From the NCBI GenBank assembly GCA_942493315.1, contig OW818690.1, positions 1,798,001 through 1,862,000 of the forward strand: DNA of 64,000 bases, written 5' to 3'. Shown piece after piece: positions 25,801 through 32,741 of this stretch (position 1 is the first letter of the stretch; each line of letters opens with the position of its first letter). The notes under the pieces are model-generated. The model searched no databases and had not been told where the DNA came from. It was given only the letters and a program-made list of their open reading frames with translations. This stretch comes from UBA5429 sp942493315 (GTDB lineage: Bacteria > Bacteroidota > Bacteroidia > Bacteroidales > WCHB1-69). The translations under genes were made by a program, and so were the position numbers.

Positions 25801-27532
25801 TTTCATCAATCTGATCAATATTGATGTTGATATAATTGGATGAAATTTTTATCAATAATTCTTGCATTTTGGAAAAATGTGCAATCTCATCTTCCGTCTG
25901 TTTTCGAGTCGTAATATCTCGAGCAGATGCTAAAAAGTTGTCACCCGTCTTGTTAATCCGCCATTCTAAAATTCGAAAACTTCCATTATTATGACGACAT
26001 CTGTTTACAATATGTGTGATTTTTTTGTTTCCACCTAATTTTACCAGAGAATATAAAGTAGAATCATAATCCTCAGGATGAATTAAGTTTCTTAAATTTA
26101 AAAATTTTAAATCACTTTTTGAATACCCTAATAGATTATACCACTCTTCACTTACTTTTGTGAAATTTCCCTTTTTGTCAAATGTACATAAAATATCTAA
26201 GTTTACATAAAAAAGATCTATAATTTCCTGCTCCAATTCTTTACTTTCTGTAATATTTCTTTCAACAACTATGATTTTATCACCTGCTAAAGAAACGGAA
26301 CTTTGACAATTAATCCATTTTCCAAATCTGTTTTTTAATTTATATTCAATATTCTCAGAAATGGTTGATGCTTGAGAAACTTCTAAAAACTGATCTTTTT
26401 TTGCGTAGTAATGAGCTAATATATTTTGAATTTTAATTTTATCTTCGGGATAAATGATGTCTAAATCCCAAATATGTTTTCCAATCAGATAATCCTGAGT
26501 ATATCCAAGATTTCTAAATACTGCAGGACTTACATATTCATAAATGGGATTCAATGAAAATGAAAGTACAATAATCGTATCTGAGGTATTGGTAACAATA
26601 AGTTCACTTAAAGTTTTATAATTTTGAAACTCCTGATGCACTATTGTGGTTTGATGTTCAGAATTAACACGATTAATTAACAATCCAACCATGTCAGAAT
26701 AGGTTTCCATCAATTCAATATTCCGGATCGATTCATTTTTCCCAAATATTAAAATTATATCCCCTAATTTGATTTGATCAACGGTGCTTCTAAATAGATA
26801 ACAATGGCTTAGTCCCAATATTTTTGCGGCATTATTAATTATTTTTGGCGCAACAATCTCTCCTGACAGATCAGAAAATTGTTCAAATTTGGTCCATTTT
26901 TTTTGAGCAATTTTACTTTCCATTATGGAATCAATATCCCAGATTTTGTTTCTAAAATCAAAACCCAACACAGAGATCATTTTTTCAATAGAATTATTAA
27001 TGTCTGAAAAACCTATCGTTTTATAAGTATTATTTATCTCTAAATACTTGTTAAAAATCACATATTTCGCTCCTGAAATCTCTTTTGCTTTTTGAGCAAT
27101 AAAATCATAATCAACATTTTGATAATTAAAAGAAGTGAATACTTTTAAAATTTCAGGAAGAATTTTTCTTTCTGATATATCTTGACATAAAAAAGTAATA
27201 TAACCCCCTTGATTTGAAAAAGCACTGATGCTGATCCACTTTTTTAAACGATCATCAAATTTTTCAATATATTTGGTGTTAAATTCAGAGGAAACCTGAT
27301 CAAAAGTACAGATCCACTCTTGATTTTCCTGAAAGAAACGGGGTTCAATAATCGAAAACGAGGAACCTGTAATAGCTTTTGCATCTAACTGAAACTCATT
27401 TTCTAAAGCACTGTTTACCTCAATAATTTCTAAATCAATCGGGTTTTGTTCACTATTTTTTACAATCTTACAAAAAACATATCCTATTGATGATGTTTTA
27501 ATGATGGATTCATAATGTTTTTCAAAAGTCAT
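22871..27532 (-). CDS. Large multi-sensor hybrid histidine kinase (PAS/GAF array, HisKA, two REC, HPt)
   Basis: A 1553-residue soluble hybrid kinase. Approximate order: PAS (1-123), GAF-like (124-300), PAS (311-440), PAS (441-560), GAF (570-735), GAF (740-900), HisKA with H926 in SNMSHEIRTPLNGV, HATPase (NLLTNAVKFT, DTGIGIT, GTGLGLVIS), REC1 (from about 1158, D1210), REC2 (about 1306-1425, D1359 in ILMDVQMPIMD) and HPt (H1498 in AAHAIKGSAF). A full internal phosphorelay is therefore encoded in one chain. No transmembrane segment was seen, so it senses cytosolic signals. A TATATTTG box lies only 5 nt upstream of the ATG. Confidence 0.93.
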   Translation of the reverse strand: MTFEKHYESIIKTSSIGYVFCKIVKNSEQNPIDLEIIEVNSALENEFQLDAKAITGSSFSIIEPRFFQENQEWICTFDQVSSEFNTKYIEKFDDRLKKWISISAFSNQGGYITFLCQDISERKILPEILKVFTSFNYQNVDYDFIAQKAKEISGAKYVIFNKYLEINNTYKTIGFSDINNSIEKMISVLGFDFRNKIWDIDSIMESKIAQKKWTKFEQFSDLSGEIVAPKIINNAAKILGLSHCYLFRSTVDQIKLGDIILIFGKNESIRNIELMETYSDMVGLLINRVNSEHQTTIVHQEFQNYKTLSELIVTNTSDTIIVLSFSLNPIYEYVSPAVFRNLGYTQDYLIGKHIWDLDIIYPEDKIKIQNILAHYYAKKDQFLEVSQASTISENIEYKLKNRFGKWINCQSSVSLAGDKIIVVERNITESKELEQEIIDLFYVNLDILCTFDKKGNFTKVSEEWYNLLGYSKSDLKFLNLRNLIHPEDYDSTLYSLVKLGGNKKITHIVNRCRHNNGSFRILEWRINKTGDNFLASARDITTRKQTEDEIAHFSKMQELLIKISSNYININIDQIDEIIQNSLSEIANFVNAENAYVYEYLWDLKTVWKSYQWSLLQNNDEKMAPTSNKMELYESWISSHKMGETVSISNVNSISDSIELKQNLVNRNIKSLIAIPMMDESECIGFVEFDTKNNFQNYTEKEEALLKVFSEMLVNMRNRVKSVRVINRQFEIQKLLTTISSDFVGANCYNIDEKVKLLLKQTAQFFDADRSYIIHFKENQKEGIYKSEWNSNIQANRVRKNQKVQSIDIPRIIDELQKNLIIHIPNTKELPEDAAIDKQNCLKNNIQSFIIIPIFDKNNIMGCIGFEANKSTKQWAEKEIKVLKVLANIYAESYSKVQIEKELIDAKDLAEAANKAKTEFLSNMSHEIRTPLNGVIGFTELLKSTSLNSIQQEYLTNAITSANTLLGIISDILDFSKIEAGKLDLELIKTDLLHLVENTSDIIKVQAAKKRLELLLNIQPDTPRFAVIDPVRLKQILVNLLTNAVKFTPSGEVEFGLSFQKMDETTGRFVFSIRDTGIGITENERKKLFKAFSQADSSTTRRYGGTGLGLVISNSLARQMGSFIQYQSEENKGSTFEFAIETHYEYGEDIENKKIDHINRILIVDDNSNNRMILKHTFNHWGIDSTAAETGIEALKIIENEPPFDIFIVDFHMPYINGIDTIKLIQKSPKFKSDHQSIILLHSSSEDQIIEEGVKNLDIRFSITKPVKPNELYYYLTNINTKKVLDQNYQNEEFESTHHFVSQNDELSILIVEDIKINLILIKNLLKNLFPKAQIREANNGKEAIELVKENTPDLILMDVQMPIMDGITATKEIRSMDNGEYLNIPIIALTAGVSNQEKEECFKAGMCEFIPKPIERAHLNKVLLGILPLQKQKNSDEIAIEQTEHFNKEKFIEKLGSNGDFYFSILETALQEFPKYIKELNNAILENDAQNITRAAHAIKGSAFNIEFNLLGELAQQMENQSNNKDNCSLIFEDLQKEWNTIQQFIEKNKTL

Positions 27533-27537
27533 ACAAT

Positions 27538-27545
27538 CAAATATA
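27538..27545 (-). promoter_or_regulatory. Predicted -7 box (TATATTTG) of the sensor kinase gene, adjacent to the ATG
   Basis: The reverse strand reads TATATTTG, ending 5 nt before the ATG of the 1553-residue kinase. As with mtaB, this would give a leaderless or nearly leaderless message. Confidence 0.45.
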
Positions 27546-27563
27546 GGGATTAAGTTTCAAATT

Positions 27564-28055
27564 TCATTTGGGTTGGTCAAAAACCTCTAATTGGGTTAAG
27601 TTTTTTCCATCTATAATAAATCTCAAAAAAGTGATATGATTATGAATTCCATATTTTCCGGCAGCTCCGGGATTAATAAATAGAAATCCTTTATCAGTAT
27701 CGTTTTTCACTTGTAAAATATGGGAATGACCGGCTACTACTATTGTCGGTTTCTCTTTTCTGATCAGATCAATGACGGAAGAATCGTATTTACCGGGTCT
27801 TCCGATGATATGTTTTAAAAAAACTTTATGGTTTTCTATATCAAATATTTCAATTTCTTTACATTGAGATCTTACATCCCAGCCATCACAATTTCCATAA
27901 ACAGCTCTAACCTTAGTTATCGCTTCTAAATCTGTTAAAATATCAGGATTCATCATATCTCCGGCATGCCAGATTTCATCACACTCTTTGAAAAATTCAA
28001 ATAGCGAAGGGTGGGTATAACCGTGAGTATCTGATAAAATACCAATTTTTTTCAT
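27564..28055 (-). CDS. YfcE/MJ0936-type metallophosphoesterase
   Basis: A 163-residue calcineurin-like phosphoesterase of the small YfcE family. Metal-binding motifs are all present: GILSDTHG at the N-terminus, HAGDMM, VYGNCD (GNxD variant), KHIIGRPG and VAGHSHILQ near the C-terminus. Family members hydrolyse phosphodiesters with Mn2+ and some act as 2',3'-cAMP or generic diesterases; the physiological substrate is unknown. It starts directly at the end of rlmB, a pairing that suggests a small operon. Confidence 0.9.
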   Translation of the reverse strand: MKKIGILSDTHGYTHPSLFEFFKECDEIWHAGDMMNPDILTDLEAITKVRAVYGNCDGWDVRSQCKEIEIFDIENHKVFLKHIIGRPGKYDSSVIDLIRKEKPTIVVAGHSHILQVKNDTDKGFLFINPGAAGKYGIHNHITFLRFIIDGKNLTQLEVFDQPK

Positions 28056-28799
28056 CTAAGGTTCAATCGTAATTCTTTGTTTTACTACTTCAAATAATAC
28101 GATTCCGGTTGCAACAGAAACATTTAAAGAATCAATGGTTCCAACCATAGGAATTCTTACAGAATCATTACATTCTCTTAAATAATCCCACGCAATCCCC
28201 TCATATTCGTTTCCTAAAATGAAAGCAACAGGATCTTTATACGATTTTTCAAAATGGTATTTTTGTGCTTTCTCCGTAACTCCAATCACTTCAATACCCG
28301 AATCTTTTAAATAACGAATCACGTCAACCAAATTGGAGTGGCGACAAATAGGAACTTTAAACAGCGCGCCACAGGAACTTTTTACTGCATCTTCATTCAG
28401 TTGAGCTCCACCTTTTAATGGTAAAACTATTGCATTTACACCGGCACATTCCGCAGAACGTGAAATGGCACCAATATTTCTTACATCTGTAATCTTATCT
28501 AAAATCAAAATAAATGGGGGCTTGCCCGTTTCAAAAATACCCGGCAAAACATCAAAAATACTTTGATATTCAATAGAGGAAATAAAACCAATAACTCCTT
28601 GATGATTTCCTCTCACTAAACGATTCAATTTTTCAATCGGAACATATTGAAAAGGGATCTTATTTTCCCTGATTTTAATAAACAAATCTTTAAAAAGATC
28701 TCCTCTTAATCCTTTTTGTATTAATACTTTATCAATTGTTTTTTGACTCTCTATCGCCTCCATGATGGGGCGAAACCCATAAATGATATTGTCCTCCAT
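28056..28799 (-). CDS. rlmB: 23S rRNA 2'-O-methyltransferase of the TrmH/RlmB (SpoU) family
   Basis: A SpoU-family protein of 247 residues from the ATG at 28799 (the frame extends to 28823, but MEDNIIYGFRPIMEAI is the normal N-terminus). The N-terminal rRNA substrate-binding domain covers about 1-80. The knotted SPOUT domain has FILILDKITDVRNIGAISRSAECAG, FILGNEYEGI and IPMVGTIDSLNVSVATGIVLFE. It methylates the 2'-OH of a guanosine in 23S rRNA (G2251 in E. coli); the exact target cannot be proven. A TACATTTG box at 28821-28828 lies 22 nt upstream of the chosen start. Confidence 0.9.
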   Translation of the reverse strand: MEDNIIYGFRPIMEAIESQKTIDKVLIQKGLRGDLFKDLFIKIRENKIPFQYVPIEKLNRLVRGNHQGVIGFISSIEYQSIFDVLPGIFETGKPPFILILDKITDVRNIGAISRSAECAGVNAIVLPLKGGAQLNEDAVKSSCGALFKVPICRHSNLVDVIRYLKDSGIEVIGVTEKAQKYHFEKSYKDPVAFILGNEYEGIAWDYLRECNDSVRIPMVGTIDSLNVSVATGIVLFEVVKQRITIEP

Positions 28800-28820
28800 T
28801 TTTATAATTTGATTTACTTG

Positions 28821-28828
28821 CAAATGTA
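28821..28828 (-). promoter_or_regulatory. rlmB: Predicted -7 box (TACATTTG) of rlmB
   Basis: The reverse strand reads TACATTTG 22 nt upstream of the ATG at 28799. The divergent tolC-like gene has its own box at 28871-28878. Confidence 0.5.
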
Positions 28829-28870
28829 CAAATTTTTTGTGAAATTCGCTACATAACCAAAAAAGTTACT

Positions 28871-28878
28871 TATATTTG
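28871..28878 (+). promoter_or_regulatory. Predicted -7 box (TATATTTG) of the TolC-like gene
   Basis: TATATTTG lies 61 nt upstream of the ATG at 28940, leaving a leader of about 55 nt. Confidence 0.5.
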
Positions 28879-28939
28879 CCAACTGTTTTTTAATACAACC
28901 AATTATAGAAAATTTTAAGATAGATTTAATAAATAAGAG

Positions 28940-30310
28940 ATGAAAAAAAGTATCCCGTTTCCAATCAAAAGTAGCTTTCAAAAAGCATCAGCCTTTCTTT
29001 TTTTAGTTTGTATTTTATGTTTAAGTTCCACTCTTTTTGCCCAAAAACAATGGACTCTGGATGAATGCATTGATTTTGCACAACAAAATAGTTTTTCCAT
29101 CAAACAAAAAATGATTGAATTAAACAATAAACAGATCCAATACAAATCCACAAAAATGAGTATTGCCCCTTCTGTTTCTGCTTCAATGGGTCAAAATATT
29201 GACTTCGGTCGATCTCAGGTTGCCTCCTCTTTGATTATTAGTGGAAACCAGTCCTCTACCTCTTTCGGTATAGGTATGAATATGGATCTTTTTCAAGGAT
29301 TAAGAACTTATAATCAATTAAAAGCCAATCAAATAGATATCCAAACAACCCGTTACGAATTGGAACAGGTTAGAGAAAATGTGGAAATGACTGTGATGGC
29401 TTATTATCTTCAGGTCTTACTAAATCGCGAAATATTGGCAGTCGCCAAAGTTCAGGAACAGATTTCACTCGATATGGTTACTAAAGTGGAATTGCTGGTT
29501 CAAAACGGTAAAAGTTCTGATGCTGATCTTTATCTTGCCAAATCAACTTTGGCCAACGACCGGTATAGTGTTGTGGAAGCTCAAAATAGTTTGAATTTGT
29601 CTAAACTCGATTTAGCTCAACTCATCAATTATCCTAATGTAAACGATTTTGATATTGTTTCCATGGATCAGGAGTATTTAATTGATGAACTGTTAAATCG
29701 TGCTATTGATGTAAATGCTCTCATTAATAACGCATTACAAAACAGACCAACGATCAAGGCTGCTTTAAATAAAATTGAAAAAGCCAAAAGAGATATTCAA
29801 ATTGCTCAATCTTCCTGGTATCCATCCCTTAGTTTTTTCGCCAATTACGGAACCGGATATAACTATATGTTCACCCCATCTCCGTTGTATCCAAATGAAT
29901 CATTTAATAAGCAGTTCAATAACAATTCCAGACAAGTGATAGGTCTTTCGCTCAATATTCCGATTTTTGATAAATTAAACACCCATTATAACGTCAAATT
30001 GGCCAAATTAGCGGTCCAATCTCAGGAATTCCAAATGGAGGAGGGGAAATTGACCCTCATCAAAGAGATTCAGCAAGCCCATGCCAATGCAATGGCAGCG
30101 AAAGAGCGCTACAATTCAGCAATAGAAGCGAATCAGGCAGCTAAAATTTCGTTTGAATATGAAAAAATCAGATTTGCAGAAGGAGCATCTACCAACTATG
30201 AATTTAATGATGCCAAAAATAAGTATCTCAAATCGGAATCACAACTCATCCAATCCAAATTTGATTACATTTTCCGAATCAAAATACTAGAATTTTACGG
30301 AAAAAACTAA
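28940..30310 (+). CDS. TolC-family outer membrane efflux protein
   Basis: A 456-residue outer membrane channel component. A signal peptide covers about 1-34 (ending STLFAQKQ), followed by the family opening WTLDECIDFAQQNSFSIKQ. Two OEP repeats form the alpha-barrel; ASMGQNIDFGRSQVASSL and SFFANYGTGYNY mark the beta-barrel segments. Trimers connect inner-membrane exporters to the cell exterior. No adaptor or pump gene is adjacent: the gene stands alone, divergent from rlmB, so its partner is encoded elsewhere. The substrate is unknown. Confidence 0.92.
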   Translation: MKKSIPFPIKSSFQKASAFLFLVCILCLSSTLFAQKQWTLDECIDFAQQNSFSIKQKMIELNNKQIQYKSTKMSIAPSVSASMGQNIDFGRSQVASSLIISGNQSSTSFGIGMNMDLFQGLRTYNQLKANQIDIQTTRYELEQVRENVEMTVMAYYLQVLLNREILAVAKVQEQISLDMVTKVELLVQNGKSSDADLYLAKSTLANDRYSVVEAQNSLNLSKLDLAQLINYPNVNDFDIVSMDQEYLIDELLNRAIDVNALINNALQNRPTIKAALNKIEKAKRDIQIAQSSWYPSLSFFANYGTGYNYMFTPSPLYPNESFNKQFNNNSRQVIGLSLNIPIFDKLNTHYNVKLAKLAVQSQEFQMEEGKLTLIKEIQQAHANAMAAKERYNSAIEANQAAKISFEYEKIRFAEGASTNYEFNDAKNKYLKSESQLIQSKFDYIFRIKILEFYGKN

Positions 30311-30413
30311 CAGGAATGCCAAAACCTACCTCATTTCATTATTTCTTTCGCTGAGAATGCTGATATCGCAGAGGTATTTTCATCATATCCTTTATGATAT
30401 TTTTCTTGATTCC

Positions 30414-30539
30414 CATCGACTATCGACCATCGACTATCGACCATCGACTATCGACCATCGACTATCGACCATCGACCATCGACCATCGACCATCGACTAT
30501 AGACCATCGACTATCGACCATCGACTATCGACCATCGAA
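30414..30539. repeat. Heptamer tandem array (catcgac/tatcgac, 18 units)
   Basis: Eighteen 7-bp units, alternating largely between catcgac and tatcgac, fill the convergent gap between the TolC-like and DUF3078 genes and end 4 bp before the DUF3078 stop. Open frames reading STIDYRPSTIDH are translations of the repeat. There are no spacers, so it is not a CRISPR array. Confidence 0.97.
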
Positions 30540-30543
30540 CATT

Positions 30544-31542
30544 CTATTTAACATCAGTAAAAGTGTACACCAGCCCAATCCCTACAATCTCTTTGAATTG
30601 AACCCGCCGAATCCGCGTTCTGGGTTGGTCCATCCCGTTTTCATATTCGTCAAATTTAACCTTTTCATTGTATCGTAACGATGTGGTGATCCGAAAATTT
30701 AACATTTTTAAAAATTGGTAGGAAAGCGATAAATCCCAATCAACTTTGAAATTCCCGAACTTTTGATCAGGATCACTATAAGGAGTGTAAAGCTCTAAAA
30801 CAGTAGCAATTTTTATCCCTTTGTAGGTGGTGTTAACTGTTGTCTTCATCTTTGGCCCAACAGTCGTTACACTCATTTTATCAACTGGTACTCCATAATC
30901 GGCTCTTAACATGGAGTCTGGACAACTGGTTACCAATCCGGCAGCAGGGGAGAGGTAGATCGAAAAATGTTCATTGTACTTCCAATCAATGCCCAATGAA
31001 ATATCGGTGTAAGCCGGTGACAAAAAGCTGGTCATCTTCTTTGGCTCATTCAAATTGGGAAACTGTTGAGGATATCGGTAACTGTCGGTATGTTGTGATT
31101 TGAAAGTGATCAATCCGGTTATGAAAAACTTATTGGCCACTTCATATCCAAATTTTGAGGAGAAGTTGATCTTATCTGCTGATTTTCTCCAGGTTGGCAG
31201 TAATTCGGATGAATATAAAATTCCTAACTCATTGTCAATCATTGACTCCCAGGCTAACTTGTTTTTTTTGTAAATAAGCTTGGATTTGAGATTAAATATT
31301 GAATTAAAGTGTTGATATCCACCTTCAGACCAATTCCATTGATCCGTTTGTGCTAAATTTAAACCTGCTTCACAAAAAAATTGCCAATAATCTAACCATA
31401 GATTATTCATAAAAGTATCGGTAATGCCATCTGTTTTGATGGTCTCAATTTTGTTGTAACGACTAATGGTTGGATTAGTTTGAGAAAAAGTAAAATGAAT
31501 AGAACTCCCCAATAAAAATAGGATAAACAGTAACTTTTTCAT
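30544..31542 (-). CDS. DUF3078 domain-containing outer-membrane-type protein
   Basis: A 332-residue protein with an N-terminal signal peptide (ends HFTFSQ). It is rich in amphipathic beta strands (WYDYWQFF-type aromatic alternation, e.g. LDYWQFFCEAGLNLAQTDQWNWSEGG), and its C-terminus ends in strands, as in small beta-barrels. It matches the Bacteroidota family DUF3078, of unknown function. It follows the ureohydrolase-fold gene by 17 nt on the same strand. Its stop is almost fused to the heptamer array, so array changes could alter its 3' end. Confidence 0.82.
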   Translation of the reverse strand: MKKLLFILFLLGSSIHFTFSQTNPTISRYNKIETIKTDGITDTFMNNLWLDYWQFFCEAGLNLAQTDQWNWSEGGYQHFNSIFNLKSKLIYKKNKLAWESMIDNELGILYSSELLPTWRKSADKINFSSKFGYEVANKFFITGLITFKSQHTDSYRYPQQFPNLNEPKKMTSFLSPAYTDISLGIDWKYNEHFSIYLSPAAGLVTSCPDSMLRADYGVPVDKMSVTTVGPKMKTTVNTTYKGIKIATVLELYTPYSDPDQKFGNFKVDWDLSLSYQFLKMLNFRITTSLRYNEKVKFDEYENGMDQPRTRIRRVQFKEIVGIGLVYTFTDVK

Positions 31543-31559
31543 TGTTTTAAAGCGTTCAA

Positions 31560-32735
31560 TTATCTGTTTAATTTATGAAAAGCTTTCCACCATCTTTCAG
31601 AAATAACATCAGCACATGCTTGTTCATAATCTTTAACGGAACATGGAAGATAATATTTTTGGACCATTTCTGTTTTTTTGTTAGTGATAGGGACAACCAT
31701 CCACCATCTTCCCGATTTTTTACTACAATAAAAAACCAAATCTTCTATATGATTGGATACAGCAACAGAGTGTTTGATATACAGGCTTTTATCCTTAAAG
31801 GTTGTATCTCCGATTCTATTGTTAAACCCTTCAATAAAGTACCAGATAATGTGAGCAGTCAATTGTGATGTTTGATTATTGTAGTCTAAAGTTGGATTAT
31901 ATTCATAAATTCCAAATGAGGATAACTTATCGCTAACTCCTGCAAACATCGCCACACGACAAATCTCTTCTCCATAAAAACCGTTAGAGGACGCATTTGG
32001 ATTACCTGGGGCATCACCACGACGAACAGATGACAAATCGATGGCACAGATTTCAGCATTTCTAACTATCGGTTCCACTTCCTCCATATCTTTTCGGATC
32101 GATCCCACGCGATATGTTTCAAAAAACAATTGCTCCATTAAATCAATCGAGTCAGGACTGTTCATATAGGATTGATATCCAATATTAGCATAATTGAGTA
32201 AATAATTTGGCTGATTAAGAATGATTTTATTTAAATATGCATCGGAGTTGATGGGAATATTTTCATTTCCTAAATCGAAACACGCATCGACAGAAACAAT
32301 ATTAACAACATGTTCTAATCGGGCATAAGCCATATAGTTGGAATACAATAAGTCATTGCTGCCCCCAAGTATAATGGGGATAATTTTATTTTCAATCAAA
32401 AAAGAGAGCACTTCAGCTAACACTTCATACGTGTCACCAACAGTTTTTCCCACTTTAAGATTTCCTAAATCAATGATATTAACCGGTTTATTCCAACAAA
32501 ACAGTTTATAAAACTCTCTTCTGATTTCATCAGGAGCATAAGCGGCGCCCTCATTTTGAGCACTATTTCTCGATTCAGGAACACCAATCAATGCCAATTG
32601 CATATTTCCCAAAGAGATATCTTCCCCTTTTTTAGTGAACCAAATTTGATTGAGAATTTTTTGAGGATGTTCATTATTCCCAAAAAAATCAAGAGATTCA
32701 ATCTCAATCGAGTCGAAATAGATGCTTAAATCCAT
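31560..32735 (-). CDS. Ureohydrolase-fold protein (formimidoylglutamase/arginase-like) lacking canonical Mn ligands
   Basis: A 391-residue protein with the arginase/agmatinase fold layout, but the binuclear-manganese motifs are changed. The GGDH motif reads GGSND, DAHxD reads DACFD, and the later DxD region reads IDLSSVRRGD. It therefore probably lacks the canonical arginase chemistry. Family annotation for Bacteroidota homologues is usually formimidoylglutamase or arginase; here I would regard the activity as unknown. Flanking N- and C-terminal regions (about 1-60, 330-391) are specific to this branch. It lies 6 nt after topA and before DUF3078 in one run. Confidence 0.75.
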   Translation of the reverse strand: MDLSIYFDSIEIESLDFFGNNEHPQKILNQIWFTKKGEDISLGNMQLALIGVPESRNSAQNEGAAYAPDEIRREFYKLFCWNKPVNIIDLGNLKVGKTVGDTYEVLAEVLSFLIENKIIPIILGGSNDLLYSNYMAYARLEHVVNIVSVDACFDLGNENIPINSDAYLNKIILNQPNYLLNYANIGYQSYMNSPDSIDLMEQLFFETYRVGSIRKDMEEVEPIVRNAEICAIDLSSVRRGDAPGNPNASSNGFYGEEICRVAMFAGVSDKLSSFGIYEYNPTLDYNNQTSQLTAHIIWYFIEGFNNRIGDTTFKDKSLYIKHSVAVSNHIEDLVFYCSKKSGRWWMVVPITNKKTEMVQKYYLPCSVKDYEQACADVISERWWKAFHKLNR

Positions 32736-32741
32736 ACATTC

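Noticed and set aside
30357..30678. Two overlapping open frames rich in STIDYRPSTIDH repeats.
   Set aside because: They are translations of the 7-bp array (period 21 in protein-coding terms), without start context or family; the same sequence is open in more than one frame.
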